A stretch of DNA of 64,000 bases from Dorea_A amylophila. Lineage in GTDB: Bacteria; Bacillota; Clostridia; Lachnospirales; Lachnospiraceae. The position numbers and the translations under genes were made by a program. The stretch is from assembly GCF_025567265.1 (NCBI RefSeq), contig NZ_JAOQJW010000001.1:124001-188000 (forward strand), in the 5' to 3' direction. Shown one piece after another: positions 31,584 to 40,398 of this stretch. Each line of letters begins with the position of its first letter. Positions within the stretch are counted from its first letter, which is position 1. Under the pieces are notes generated by a model. That model worked only from the letters and a program-made list of their open reading frames with translations, was not told the DNA's origin and made no database searches.

Positions 31584-32162
31584 ATGCAGTTATTAAAAGA
31601 CAGAATCCGCAAGGATGGAAAGATAAAAGAAGGCAACGTCTTAAAGGTGGACAGCTTTCTCAATCATCAGATGGATGTAAAGTTATTTCAGGAAATCGGG
31701 AAGGAATTCAAGAGAAGATTTGAAGGTGAGGAGATTACGAAGATTCTTACGATCGAAGCTTCTGGGATCGGAATCGCATGTGTTGCGGCTGAAGTATTTG
31801 ATGTACCGGTTGTATTTGCAAAGAAGACACAGACAAAGAATATTGCAGGGGATGTATATACAACAAAGGTAGAATCATTCACACACGGAAGAGTTTATGA
31901 TATTATCGTTTCCAGAGAATTTCTTGGAAAAGGAGATAAGGTTCTTCTGATTGATGATTTCCTTGCTAACGGGAAAGCACTGGAGGGACTGGCAGAACTG
32001 GTTAAAAAGTCAGGAGCCGAGCTGGTCGGAGCTGGTGTTGTGATCGAGAAAGGATTTCAGGTTGGTGGAGATATCATCCGCTCCAAAGGAATTCATCTGG
32101 AGTCGCTGGCAATCGTAGAAAGTATGGATGAGAAGACAGGGGAAGTCGTTTTCCGTAATTAA
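31584..32162 (+). CDS. xpt: Xanthine phosphoribosyltransferase
   Basis: The 192-residue protein matches Xpt of Firmicutes: MQLLKDRIRKDGKIKEGNVL, SFLNHQMDV, and the PRPP-binding loop VLLIDDFLANGKALEGLAEL. It converts xanthine plus PRPP to XMP. ATG 31584 has GGAGG nine bases upstream; the in-frame codons before it belong to the leader. It is transcribed alone from its own promoter and ends at a strong terminator. Confidence 0.95.
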   Translation: MQLLKDRIRKDGKIKEGNVLKVDSFLNHQMDVKLFQEIGKEFKRRFEGEEITKILTIEASGIGIACVAAEVFDVPVVFAKKTQTKNIAGDVYTTKVESFTHGRVYDIIVSREFLGKGDKVLLIDDFLANGKALEGLAELVKKSGAELVGAGVVIEKGFQVGGDIIRSKGIHLESLAIVESMDEKTGEVVFRN

Positions 32163-32186
32163 CAGCTAAAATTCAAAGGATTTTTT

Positions 32187-32222
32187 AAGGGAATGTGAGG
32201 GTTTCATATTCCCTTTTTTTTA
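32187..32222 (+). terminator. Rho-independent terminator after xpt
   Basis: AAGGGAATGTGA (32187-32198) pairs with TCATATTCCCTT (32204-32215; one G-T or mismatch), followed by eight or more T. Confidence 0.9.
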
Positions 32223-32291
32223 TTCCTATGATATACTTTATGATAAGTATGTGAATGCATAAAGAGAACTTATAGTAAGGAGTAAGAACTT

Positions 32292-32987
32292 ATGAAAAGA
32301 GTATTGTTAAAACTCAGCGGGGAAGCTCTCGCAGGCGATAAAAAGACAGGATTTGATGAAGCTACCTGTATGGGTGTTGCAAAACAGGTAAAGCAGCTTG
32401 TAGATGATGGGGTACAGGTTGCGATTGTAACAGGTGGTGGTAACTTCTGGAGAGGAAGAACCAGCGAGACGATAGACCGTGTTAAAGCAGACCAGATCGG
32501 GATGCTGGCAACAGTTATGAACTGTATTTATGTATCTGATATTTTCCGTTATGCAGGAATGAAGACAGAAGTATTTACACCATTTGTGTGTGGCGCATTT
32601 ACTACATTGTTTTCTAAAGATGCGGCAGTAGAAGCATTGAATGAAGGAAAAGTTGTGTTCTTCGCAGGCGGAACAGGACATCCATACTTCTCGACAGATA
32701 CTGGTGCGGTTTTAAGAGCAATTGAGATTGAAGCAGATGCTATGCTTCTTGCAAAAGCAATTGACGGAATTTACGACAGCGATCCGAAGGTTAATCCGGA
32801 AGCAAAGAAATATGACGAGATTTCTATTCAGGAAATTATTGATAAGAAGCTGATGGCTGTAGACCTGACAGCATCTATTATGTGTCTAGAGAATAAGATG
32901 CCGATGCTGGTATTCGGACTGAATGAAGAGAACAGCATTGTTGAGACGATGAAGGGAACATTTACAGGAACAAAAGTAACAGTATAA
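32292..32987 (+). CDS. pyrH: UMP kinase
   Basis: The 231-residue hexameric UMP kinase of the amino-acid-kinase family phosphorylates UMP to UDP. Seen: RVLLKLSGEALAGDKKTGFD at the N-terminus, GGGNFWRGR (UMP loop), and GTGHPYFSTDTGA (phosphate and nucleotide loop). RBS TAAGGAG precedes the ATG. It opens the pyrH-frr-uppS-cdsA-dxr-rseP run. In most relatives this run follows tsf directly. Confidence 0.97.
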   Translation: MKRVLLKLSGEALAGDKKTGFDEATCMGVAKQVKQLVDDGVQVAIVTGGGNFWRGRTSETIDRVKADQIGMLATVMNCIYVSDIFRYAGMKTEVFTPFVCGAFTTLFSKDAAVEALNEGKVVFFAGGTGHPYFSTDTGAVLRAIEIEADAMLLAKAIDGIYDSDPKVNPEAKKYDEISIQEIIDKKLMAVDLTASIMCLENKMPMLVFGLNEENSIVETMKGTFTGTKVTV

Positions 32988-33026
32988 GTATTATTATGGA
33001 TTATTGCGATAAAAGGAGATCACGCT

Positions 33027-33578
33027 ATGAATGAAAGATTAAAAACATTTGAGGAAAAGATGAAAAAAACAATTGGAAATCTGGACGGAGAACTTTCAGC
33101 AATCCGTGCAGGACGTGCGAATCCAAATGTGTTAAATAAAATTGTAGTAGACTATTATGGAACACCGACACCAATCCAGCAGGTGGCTAACGTATCTGTA
33201 CCGGAAGCGCGTATGATCCAGATCCAGCCATGGGAGAAAAGCATGGTAAGAGAGATCGAGAAAGCAATTATGACTTCTGATCTCGGAATCAATCCTACCA
33301 ATGACGGAACAACTGTACGTCTTCTCTTCCCGGAACTTACAGAGGATCGTAGAAAAGAACTGGTTAAAGATGTTAAGAAAAAAGGGGAAGCTGCAAAAGT
33401 TGCAATCCGTAACATCCGTCGTGACGGAATTGATGCAGCTAAGAAATTAAAAGGAACAGATGTCTCAGAAGATGAGATCAAGGACATGGAAGATGATCTG
33501 CAGAAACTGACAGATAAATATGTAAAAGAAGTGGATAAAGCTGTAGAATCAAAATCAAAAGAGGTTATGACAGTATAA
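33027..33578 (+). CDS. frr: Ribosome recycling factor
   Basis: The 183-residue protein has the full RRF length and signatures: MKKTIGNLDGELSAIRAGRA, DYYGTPTPIQQVANVSVPEA, and the coiled arm RRDGIDAAKKLKGTDVSEDE. With EF-G it splits the post-termination ribosome. It begins 39 bp after pyrH with AAAGGAG upstream, in the conserved operon order. Confidence 0.98.
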   Translation: MNERLKTFEEKMKKTIGNLDGELSAIRAGRANPNVLNKIVVDYYGTPTPIQQVANVSVPEARMIQIQPWEKSMVREIEKAIMTSDLGINPTNDGTTVRLLFPELTEDRRKELVKDVKKKGEAAKVAIRNIRRDGIDAAKKLKGTDVSEDEIKDMEDDLQKLTDKYVKEVDKAVESKSKEVMTV

Positions 33579-33611
33579 GATCTGCAGCAGATAAAATGGG
33601 ATAGAATAAGA

Positions 33612-33654
33612 AGGGGATAAGATCCAGAGAATCTGGAACTGTCCCCTCTGTTCT
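33612..33654 (+). other. Hairpin between frr and uppS
   Basis: AGGGGA (33612-33617) pairs with TCCCCT (33642-33647), with an inner CCAGA/TCTGG stem. It is followed by a weak TCTGTTCTT tract, so it may attenuate transcription or mark a processing site between frr and uppS. Confidence 0.45.
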
Positions 33655-33728
33655 TGTATGACTGAAGAGCACTGAAAAAGTTTTGCGATTACATAAGTTC
33701 TAATGTGTTAGTAGGAGGAAATAATCAT

Positions 33729-34451
33729 ATGAATGTACCAAAGCATGTTGCAATCATATTGGATGGAAATGGTCGTTGGGCTAAGGCAAAGGGAATGCCC
33801 CGGAATTATGGTCACGCACAGGGCAGTAAGAATGTAGAGCGTATCTGTGAGGAAGCATGGAGAATGGGGATTAAGTACTTGACTGTCTATGCATTTTCTA
33901 CAGAAAACTGGAACCGTCCGGATGATGAAGTCAATGCATTGATGAAGCTTTTACGTAATTATATGAAGACATGTCTGAAGACAGCAGCAAAGAATGATAT
34001 GAAAGTCCGTGTGATTGGAGATATAACCAGACTGGATGAAGATATTCAGAAGAGAATTCTGGAACTGGAAGAGGCAACGAAGAATAATGGCGGTCTGAAT
34101 TTCCAGATTGCGATCAATTATGGAAGCCGTGATGAGATGGTCCGTGCAATCCGGAAGCTTGCAAAGGATTGTATAGATGGAAAAGTGAATCCGGAAGAGA
34201 TTGAAGAACAGACATTTGAACAATATCTGGATACAAAGGGAATTCCGGATCCTGATCTGATGATCCGCACAAGCGGGGAACTCAGACTTTCCAACTATCT
34301 GTTATGGCAGCTGGCATATACAGAGTTTTATTTTACAGATGTTCCATGGCCGGATTTCAGAAAAGAAGAACTGGAAAAGGCGATTGAACAGTATAATCAT
34401 CGCGACAGACGTTACGGCGGTGTGAAGGAGGAAGAAGAACAGAATGTTTAA
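33729..34451 (+). CDS. uppS: Isoprenyl transferase (undecaprenyl diphosphate synthase)
   Basis: The 240-residue cis-prenyltransferase adds isopentenyl units to farnesyl diphosphate to make the C55 lipid carrier for wall synthesis. Seen: HVAIILDGNGRWAKAKGMPR with the catalytic Asp, AFSTENWNRP, and the C-terminal DLMIRTSGELRLSNYLLWQL. ATG 33729 has GGAGGAAATAAT upstream. Its end overlaps cdsA by 8 bp, showing coupling. Confidence 0.96.
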   Translation: MNVPKHVAIILDGNGRWAKAKGMPRNYGHAQGSKNVERICEEAWRMGIKYLTVYAFSTENWNRPDDEVNALMKLLRNYMKTCLKTAAKNDMKVRVIGDITRLDEDIQKRILELEEATKNNGGLNFQIAINYGSRDEMVRAIRKLAKDCIDGKVNPEEIEEQTFEQYLDTKGIPDPDLMIRTSGELRLSNYLLWQLAYTEFYFTDVPWPDFRKEELEKAIEQYNHRDRRYGGVKEEEEQNV

Positions 34452-35250
34452 GACAAGATTATTAAGTGGGATTGTTCTGGTCATTATCTTAATAGCAACA
34501 GTTGGAACCGGTGGCGGATTGTTGTTCGGTTTTCTGGCACTGATCAGTCTGATCGGATTGTCAGAACTTTATAAAGTTGTGGATGTGCAGAGCAAGATAT
34601 TAGGTTTTACCGGTTATCTGGCAGCCGTTGTATATTACGGAATCTTATATACCGGACAGATGCAGTATGTGACATTTCTTACAATTGTATTTCTGGTCGT
34701 ACTGATGGCGGTATATGTATTCTCATTTCCGGTATTTAAAGCAGAGCAGGTGATGACGGTATTCTTTGGTGTATTTTATGTTGCAGTGATGCTGTCTTAT
34801 GTATACCAGACAAGAATGCTGGATGACGGAGCTGTTGCAGTATGGCTTATCTTTTTGAGTTCCTGGGGATGCGACACTTGCGCGTACTGCGTAGGTATGC
34901 TTCTTGGAAAGCATAAGATGGCACCGAAGTTAAGCCCAAAGAAATCTGTAGAAGGTGGAATCGGTGGAATCGTAGGAGCAGCTCTTCTTGGGGCAATCTT
35001 TGCTCTTGCAGCGAATAAGATTACAGGAGCAGGTGTGAATCCGGGACAGTATGCAATTATCTGTGGAGTTGGAGGAATGATCTCACAGATTGGTGATCTT
35101 GCAGCTTCTGCGATCAAACGTAATCATGACATCAAAGATTATGGAAAACTGATTCCGGGACATGGCGGAATTCTTGACAGATTTGACAGTGTTATCTTTA
35201 CGGCGCCGATCATTTATTATCTTGCAACATTTCTTGCAGGCAGATTGTAG
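34444..35250 (+). CDS. cdsA: Phosphatidate cytidylyltransferase
   Basis: The 268-residue membrane protein has about seven to eight hydrophobic helices and the C-terminal CDP-alcohol signature region: SQIGDLAASAIKRNHDIKDY, followed by PGHGGILDRFDS. It makes CDP-diacylglycerol from phosphatidic acid and CTP, the precursor of phospholipids. It overlaps uppS and precedes dxr by 9 bp. Confidence 0.95.
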   Translation: MFKTRLLSGIVLVIILIATVGTGGGLLFGFLALISLIGLSELYKVVDVQSKILGFTGYLAAVVYYGILYTGQMQYVTFLTIVFLVVLMAVYVFSFPVFKAEQVMTVFFGVFYVAVMLSYVYQTRMLDDGAVAVWLIFLSSWGCDTCAYCVGMLLGKHKMAPKLSPKKSVEGGIGGIVGAALLGAIFALAANKITGAGVNPGQYAIICGVGGMISQIGDLAASAIKRNHDIKDYGKLIPGHGGILDRFDSVIFTAPIIYYLATFLAGRL

Positions 35251-35259
35251 GAGGTTCAT

Positions 35260-36402
35260 ATGAAAAAGATAGCAATTTTAGGTTCCACTGGTTCTATCGG
35301 GACACAGACGCTGGAAGTGGTCAGAGAGAACGGCGATATTGAAGTGCTTGGACTGGCAGCCGGAAGTAATATTAAGATGCTGGAAGAACAGATCCGTGAA
35401 TTCCATCCGCAGATCGTGGCTGTATGGTCAGAAGAAAAAGCAGAGGAATTACGTGTGAATGTAGCAGATACGGACACGCAGATCGTGGCAGGCATGGATG
35501 GACTTCTGGAAGTCGCAACCATGAATGATACAGAGATTCTTGTGACAGCGGTTGTCGGTATGATCGGTATCCGTCCTACAATTGAAGCAATCAAGGCAGG
35601 AAAAGATATTGCGCTTGCCAATAAAGAGACGTTGGTAACGGCAGGACATATCATTATGCCGCTGGCAAAAAAGATGGGAGTATCGATTCTCCCGGTAGAC
35701 AGTGAGCATAGCGCCATTTTCCAGTCATTACAGGGCAATCGTCACGGGGCAGTTCATAAGATTCTTCTGACCGCATCCGGCGGTCCGTTCCGTGGGAAAA
35801 AATCAGAAGAACTGATGGAAATCAAGGTGGAAGATGCATTGAAGCATCCAAACTGGTCAATGGGACGTAAGATCACAATTGATTCCTCTACAATGGTCAA
35901 CAAAGGTCTCGAAGTCATCGAAGCCAAATGGTTATTTGATGTAGATGTGGATCGGGTGCAGGTTGTAGTACAGCCACAGAGTATTATTCATTCTATGGTA
36001 GAGTATGTAGATGGTGCGATCATTGCAGAGCTTGGAACACCGGATATGAAGCTTCCAATCCAGTATGCATTATATTATCCGGAGAGAAGATTCCTCCCGG
36101 GGGACAGAGTAGACTTCTGGACATTGGGAAAACTGGAATTTGAGAAGCCGGATACAGATACATTCTATGGACTGGAGCTTGCATACGAAGCAGGAAGAAA
36201 GGGCGGAAGCCTTCCGACTGTATTCAATGCAGCAAATGAACTTGCGGTAAGCAAGTTCCTGAACAGAGAAATCAAGTATCTGGAGATCACGGAGATCATC
36301 GAAGACTGTATGAAGGCACACAAAAATATTGAAAATCCAACATTGGAACAGATTCTGGAGACAGAAGCAGCGACCTATGAAAGAATCAACAGCAGGAGGT
36401 AA
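35260..36402 (+). CDS. dxr: 1-deoxy-D-xylulose-5-phosphate reductoisomerase
   Basis: The 380-residue enzyme of the MEP isoprenoid pathway has the NADPH-binding start KKIAILGSTGSIGTQTLEVV, IALANKETLVTAG, the metal/substrate loop PVDSEHSAIFQ, the flexible flap HPNWSMGRKITIDSSTMVNK, and QSIIHSMVEYVDG. It makes MEP, feeding uppS downstream in metabolism. GTAGGAGGTTCAT places the ATG at 35260. Confidence 0.98.
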   Translation: MKKIAILGSTGSIGTQTLEVVRENGDIEVLGLAAGSNIKMLEEQIREFHPQIVAVWSEEKAEELRVNVADTDTQIVAGMDGLLEVATMNDTEILVTAVVGMIGIRPTIEAIKAGKDIALANKETLVTAGHIIMPLAKKMGVSILPVDSEHSAIFQSLQGNRHGAVHKILLTASGGPFRGKKSEELMEIKVEDALKHPNWSMGRKITIDSSTMVNKGLEVIEAKWLFDVDVDRVQVVVQPQSIIHSMVEYVDGAIIAELGTPDMKLPIQYALYYPERRFLPGDRVDFWTLGKLEFEKPDTDTFYGLELAYEAGRKGGSLPTVFNAANELAVSKFLNREIKYLEITEIIEDCMKAHKNIENPTLEQILETEAATYERINSRR

Positions 36403-36410
36403 TTAGAAAT

Positions 36411-37448
36411 TTGGGAATTATATTAGCAATCTTGTTATTCAGCTTCATCGTATTTTTTCATGAGCTGGGGCATTTCTTACTGGCGAAGAAAAATGGAATT
36501 GATGTAGATGAGTTTGCTATAGGAATGGGACCGGCAATTTATTCAAAAGAATATAAAGGGACCAGATACGCCGTACGTATCCTTCCAATCGGAGGGTTCT
36601 GTGCGATGGGGGAAGATGAAGAGGCGAATGATTCGCCGAATAACTTTAATAATAAATCCGTATGGGCGCGAATCTCAGTCATAGCAGCAGGGCCTGTGTT
36701 TAACTTTATTCTGGCTTTTATCTTTGCAGTGATCATAACGGCAATGGTTGGTTACGATAAGCCGGTAATCGGGGCAGTGGAATCCGGATATCCGGCAGCA
36801 GAAGCTGGTTTGAAAAAAGGTGACGAGATCGTGCAGATGGGGAATAAAAAGATCCACATTTTCCGTGAAGTCAGTTTTTATAATCAGTTTCACTCTGATG
36901 AAGACGTGGTTGTCACTGTGCTGAGAAACGGAAAAGAAAAGACCGTTACACTGACTCCGAAGATGGACAAAGAACTGGGATATAAGAGACTCGGAATCGG
37001 CAGTTCCGGTTATACCAAAGCCAATGCACTGACGGCGGTCAAATATGGCGGCTATGAAGTGAAATTCTGGATCTGCACGACACTGGACAGTCTGAAGATG
37101 TTAGTGACCAGACAGATCGGAGTGAACGAACTTTCCGGACCGGTCGGAATTGTTAATACGGTAGATACCACCTATAAGCAGAGCCGTTCCTATGGTCTGT
37201 TTGTCGTCATTGTAGAGATGCTGAATCTGGCAATTCTGCTGTCGGCGAACCTTGGTGTGATGAACCTTCTGCCGCTTCCGGCACTGGATGGGGGACGACT
37301 GGTGTTCCTGATCATCGAAGCAATCAGAGGAAAGCGTGTGCCGCCGGAGAAAGAAGGGTATGTACATTTCGCAGGGATCGTGCTGTTGATGGCGCTTATG
37401 GTGTTTGTGCTGTTTAATGATGTGCATCGGATATTCTTTGGGGGATAG
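36411..37448 (+). CDS. rseP: RIP metalloprotease RseP/RasP (site-2 protease family)
   Basis: The 345-residue membrane zinc protease has the active-site His17-Glu-Leu-Gly-His21 in the first helix, a PDZ domain (about residues 115-185; VIGAVESGYPAAEAGLKKGD), and the C-terminal NLLPLPALDGGRLVFLIIEA helix carrying the third zinc ligand Asp. It cleaves signal-peptide remnants and anti-sigma factors in the membrane. The start is TTG 36411, ten bases after AGGAGGT; no ATG is available before the HELGH helix. Confidence 0.95.
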   Translation: MGIILAILLFSFIVFFHELGHFLLAKKNGIDVDEFAIGMGPAIYSKEYKGTRYAVRILPIGGFCAMGEDEEANDSPNNFNNKSVWARISVIAAGPVFNFILAFIFAVIITAMVGYDKPVIGAVESGYPAAEAGLKKGDEIVQMGNKKIHIFREVSFYNQFHSDEDVVVTVLRNGKEKTVTLTPKMDKELGYKRLGIGSSGYTKANALTAVKYGGYEVKFWICTTLDSLKMLVTRQIGVNELSGPVGIVNTVDTTYKQSRSYGLFVVIVEMLNLAILLSANLGVMNLLPLPALDGGRLVFLIIEAIRGKRVPPEKEGYVHFAGIVLLMALMVFVLFNDVHRIFFGG

Positions 37449-37724
37449 AAGAAATCATTATTGATGATCTTAAGATTTGCGTTGCAGATTTGGTGAAATA
37501 ATTACTATTATTTTTATAATTTTGTTTTTAAATCGGAAAGAAATCAAAAAGGAGATCTTTCCGATTTTCTGTGCGCTTGGCTGCACATGTCGCAGTAAAA
37601 TATATAGTTGGGAAAATGACAGATGAAGACTTATTGCATCAATTAAAAGCTGCAAGTGAAAATCACTGCCTTTTTTATGAACAGGTATCTGGTGAATGGA
37701 TTGACGGAGCAGAAAGGAAGAAAA

Positions 37725-38159
37725 ATGAGAAAAGCGATTGTATACACATCTGTGCATCATGGAAATACGGAAAAATTAGTAAAAAGGATAGCAGAAGAAT
37801 GTCAGGTAGATTTGATAGATGCTATAAAACAAATGAACGCAGATTTAAATGATTATGATATGATTGGGTTCGCATCAGGAATCTATTATTCAAAATTCCA
37901 CCAGTCAATATTAAAATTTTCTGAGGAGAATTTATCAGCCGACAAAAAGGTATTTCTGATCTGTACTTATGGTGGAAGTGCAAATTTTAAATCTATAGAA
38001 CAGATTTTGAATAAAAAACATGCCAGTGTGGTTGGAAAATTTGGCTGTAAAGGGTATGACACATTCGGTCCATTTAAACTGGTTGGTGGTATTGCTAAAG
38101 GGCATCCAGATGAAGAGGATATGAAAAATGCAGTGGACTTCGTAAAAGGATTACACTAA
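37725..38159 (+). CDS. Flavodoxin-like protein
   Basis: The 144-residue protein has the FMN phosphate loop YTSVHHGNTEK near the N-terminus, the aromatic-containing loop SGIYYSKFHQS, and ICTYGGSANF, all flavodoxin-fold features. It probably carries electrons at low potential; its partner is unknown. AAAGGAAG precedes ATG 37725. The 276 bases before it (37449-37724) contain a weak T-rich end for rseP (37493-37525) and an open but unconvincing frame; no gene is called there. Confidence 0.85.
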   Translation: MRKAIVYTSVHHGNTEKLVKRIAEECQVDLIDAIKQMNADLNDYDMIGFASGIYYSKFHQSILKFSEENLSADKKVFLICTYGGSANFKSIEQILNKKHASVVGKFGCKGYDTFGPFKLVGGIAKGHPDEEDMKNAVDFVKGLH

Positions 38160-38183
38160 TTGAAAAATTCAGATTATATAATC

Positions 38184-38227
38184 AAAAGGCATGCGAAAAA
38201 TGAATGGACATTTTTTTCATGCCTTTT
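38184..38227 (+). terminator. Rho-independent terminator after the flavodoxin
   Basis: AAAAGGCATG (38184-38193) pairs with CATGCCTTTT (38218-38227), with inner A/T pairing, and runs on into T and A. Confidence 0.8.
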
Positions 38228-38287
38228 TAAAGCATTAGGTGACGTAGAACTCAAAGTTAGCATTTTCCCATGTGGGGAAAATGGTTG

Positions 38288-38686
38288 TCAGTTCAATTCC
38301 GCAATCCGCGATACCCCCACATATATCTCCGATATCTTATACCAGGTCGTATAATCCACTTCTCCGGTCTGAGGCAGTCCAAAGACTTTTTGAAATACCC
38401 GGACAGCTTCGGCAGTTGCCGGTCCATAGATACCGTCAGCAGTGATCTTTGGAATAGCCGGATAAGCACCTGCAATCACATTTAACTGCTCCTGCATCTG
38501 CCGGACTTTGTTGCCGGATGAGCCAATCTTCAGAGTATAACCAGGCCAGGAGGACGGAATGCCGGAGATGGCTTCGGCGGTGTTGATGTACATGTCATCA
38601 CCATAATAATAGCGTAGGATTTCGATAGGGGAGTAGCCCTGATCGCCTAATGATTTGGATCCCCATTGTGTCAACCAAATTGTCAT
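38288..38686 (-). pseudogene. SpoIID-like/peptidoglycan-binding protein, 3' part cut off by prophage insertion
   Basis: The 132 codons encode the end of a SpoIID-type domain (IWLTQWGSKSLGDQGYSPIE, then LRYYYGDDMYI) and a PG_binding_1 repeat domain (IGSSGNKVRQMQEQLNVIAG, ITADGIYGPATAEAVRVFQK, GEVDYTTWYKI). Intact relatives have several hundred more N-terminal residues. On the minus strand a stop codon lies two codons before the first ATG and phage DNA begins there, 50 bp from the recombinase gene. The rest of the host gene should lie beyond the prophage's far end, outside this window. A product could only be made from phage-side transcription. Confidence 0.75.
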
Positions 38687-38736
38687 AACCTATAAAGTAC
38701 ACGCAAACTCTTGATTTTACTGGGTTTGCGGGCATT

Positions 38737-40218
38737 TTACCTGTATAAGAAAAAGTAGATTTTGAGAGAATCGTTTTTGCGATCGTAGATAATCTTGTCG
38801 ATGATCTGCTTCAGGGCTTCGTTCTTTTGCACGTATGTATAATTGTTGGAGATGAGAATATCATACACACTCCGTACCTTCTGCAGCATAGCATCCGCCG
38901 GATCCTGATCAGATTTATGCGCTGCCTTTTTCAAATCCTTTAATTGTTGTTCTAAGGATTCACGTTCTTTCTGAATGATAGCTTTATTCGCTTTATATTC
39001 TTCCAGTGTATCAATCCCTTCCCGGTAGGAGGCTTTTATTCGTTCCTCTTTGCCGGTTAAACTTTCCAATTGTTCTGTTATAGCCTTGCGCTCATCAAAC
39101 TGCTCTGTCGGCTGATATTCACGCAATTCATAGACAATATCTTTGGTATCCAATACTTCTTTGATACTGGCCAGAACTTCCTTTTCAAGGACCAGTGAGC
39201 TGATGCCGTTCGGTTTTTTGCATTTTCCTTTGCTATATCCGTAGCAGGAGAAGTAAGAATATTTTTCCTCATTGACTCGTTTCATAGTGGTTGAGGTTAA
39301 GGTGCGTCCGCAATCCGGGCATTTCAGCAGTCCGGAGAGCCAGTGCTTATAAGTGGAAGAGGGGCGCTTGCCGACCGGCTTGTAGGTGGCTTTAAATCGT
39401 TCCTGTGCCGATTCAAACAATTCCTTTGATATAATAGCCGGCTGTTGCCCTTCTGTAACAATCCATTCGTCCTTATCTTTGATACGATTGGTGCTGTTCT
39501 CTGTCCGGTTCCACCGGATCATGCCACAATAGGAAGGGTTTTGAATGATGTATTCGACAGATCTTCGCTCAAATGGCTTTCCGTGCGAAGTCTTGAGTCC
39601 TAAAGAATTTAGGTATCTGGCGATATCAAAGAAGCTCATGCCTTCATTTGTGTATTTTTCGAATATAGTCCGAACAATCTTTGCTTCTTCCGGAACAATC
39701 ACCGGCGGCTTGCCATGCTCCACAACTTTGTAGCCAAGCGGCGGACGTGCCTGGTATGCTCCGCGGAGTGCATTTTCTTTCATTCCACGATGCACTTCAC
39801 CGGATAACCGGATAGAGTAATATTCATCCATCCACTCGATTATACGCTCGATCAGGCTGCCAAAAGGATTGTCGGAGAGTGGCTCGGACACACTCAAGAC
39901 ATCTACATTGTGTTGTTTCTTTAGCAGAGATTTGTATACTATACTTTCTTCCTGATTCCGGGCAAATCGTGAAAACTTCCATACCAGGATCAGATCGACT
40001 GGATGGTCATCACCTTTGGCCAGTCCGATCATCTCCTGAAAGCCGGGACGCTTGTTGGCTTTCCTTCCGGAGATACCTAGGTCCGTGAAGATCTTCAGGA
40101 TTACAATATTGTTCTTGGCTGCATAGTCCCGGAGGAGATGCTCCTGGGAGTCCGGGGAGATCTCTTCCTGATCGTGTGTGGATACACGGATGTAGCCGTA
40201 TGCATATTTTACGCTCAT
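38737..40218 (-). CDS. Large serine recombinase (phage integrase)
   Basis: The 493-residue protein has the resolvase catalytic domain with nucleophile Ser13 (YGYIRVSTHDQ), the FTDLGISGRKANKRPGFQEM and KFSRFARN motifs, a recombinase domain (about 170-270), and the zinc ribbon CPDCGRTL plus CYGYSKGKC followed by a coiled-coil (about 375-450). It integrates and excises the prophage without a homologous core. RBS AGGAAGGTG precedes ATG 40218. It is adjacent to the phage end, as usual. Upstream (40219-40398) lie short palindromes but no gene. Confidence 0.95.
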   Translation of the reverse strand: MSVKYAYGYIRVSTHDQEEISPDSQEHLLRDYAAKNNIVILKIFTDLGISGRKANKRPGFQEMIGLAKGDDHPVDLILVWKFSRFARNQEESIVYKSLLKKQHNVDVLSVSEPLSDNPFGSLIERIIEWMDEYYSIRLSGEVHRGMKENALRGAYQARPPLGYKVVEHGKPPVIVPEEAKIVRTIFEKYTNEGMSFFDIARYLNSLGLKTSHGKPFERRSVEYIIQNPSYCGMIRWNRTENSTNRIKDKDEWIVTEGQQPAIISKELFESAQERFKATYKPVGKRPSSTYKHWLSGLLKCPDCGRTLTSTTMKRVNEEKYSYFSCYGYSKGKCKKPNGISSLVLEKEVLASIKEVLDTKDIVYELREYQPTEQFDERKAITEQLESLTGKEERIKASYREGIDTLEEYKANKAIIQKERESLEQQLKDLKKAAHKSDQDPADAMLQKVRSVYDILISNNYTYVQKNEALKQIIDKIIYDRKNDSLKIYFFLYR

Positions 40219-40398
40219 TGCATCACCTTCCTGTAATTATATGTGCGATGTCGCACAAAAATGGGTACAAAAATAACACCTATACGGTGCTGGATTTTTG
40301 TGATACAATATTCTTGTTCAGGGAATGTTATATCGTGCCTTGGCACTGTATAGTATTCAATAAGCCGTTTCTGTTGGTAGCAGGGACGGTTTTATTAA

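Noticed and set aside
37571..37852. 93-codon ORF upstream of and overlapping the flavodoxin
   Set aside because: It runs into the flavodoxin gene in another frame, lacks an RBS and shows no family resemblance; the flavodoxin frame is clear.
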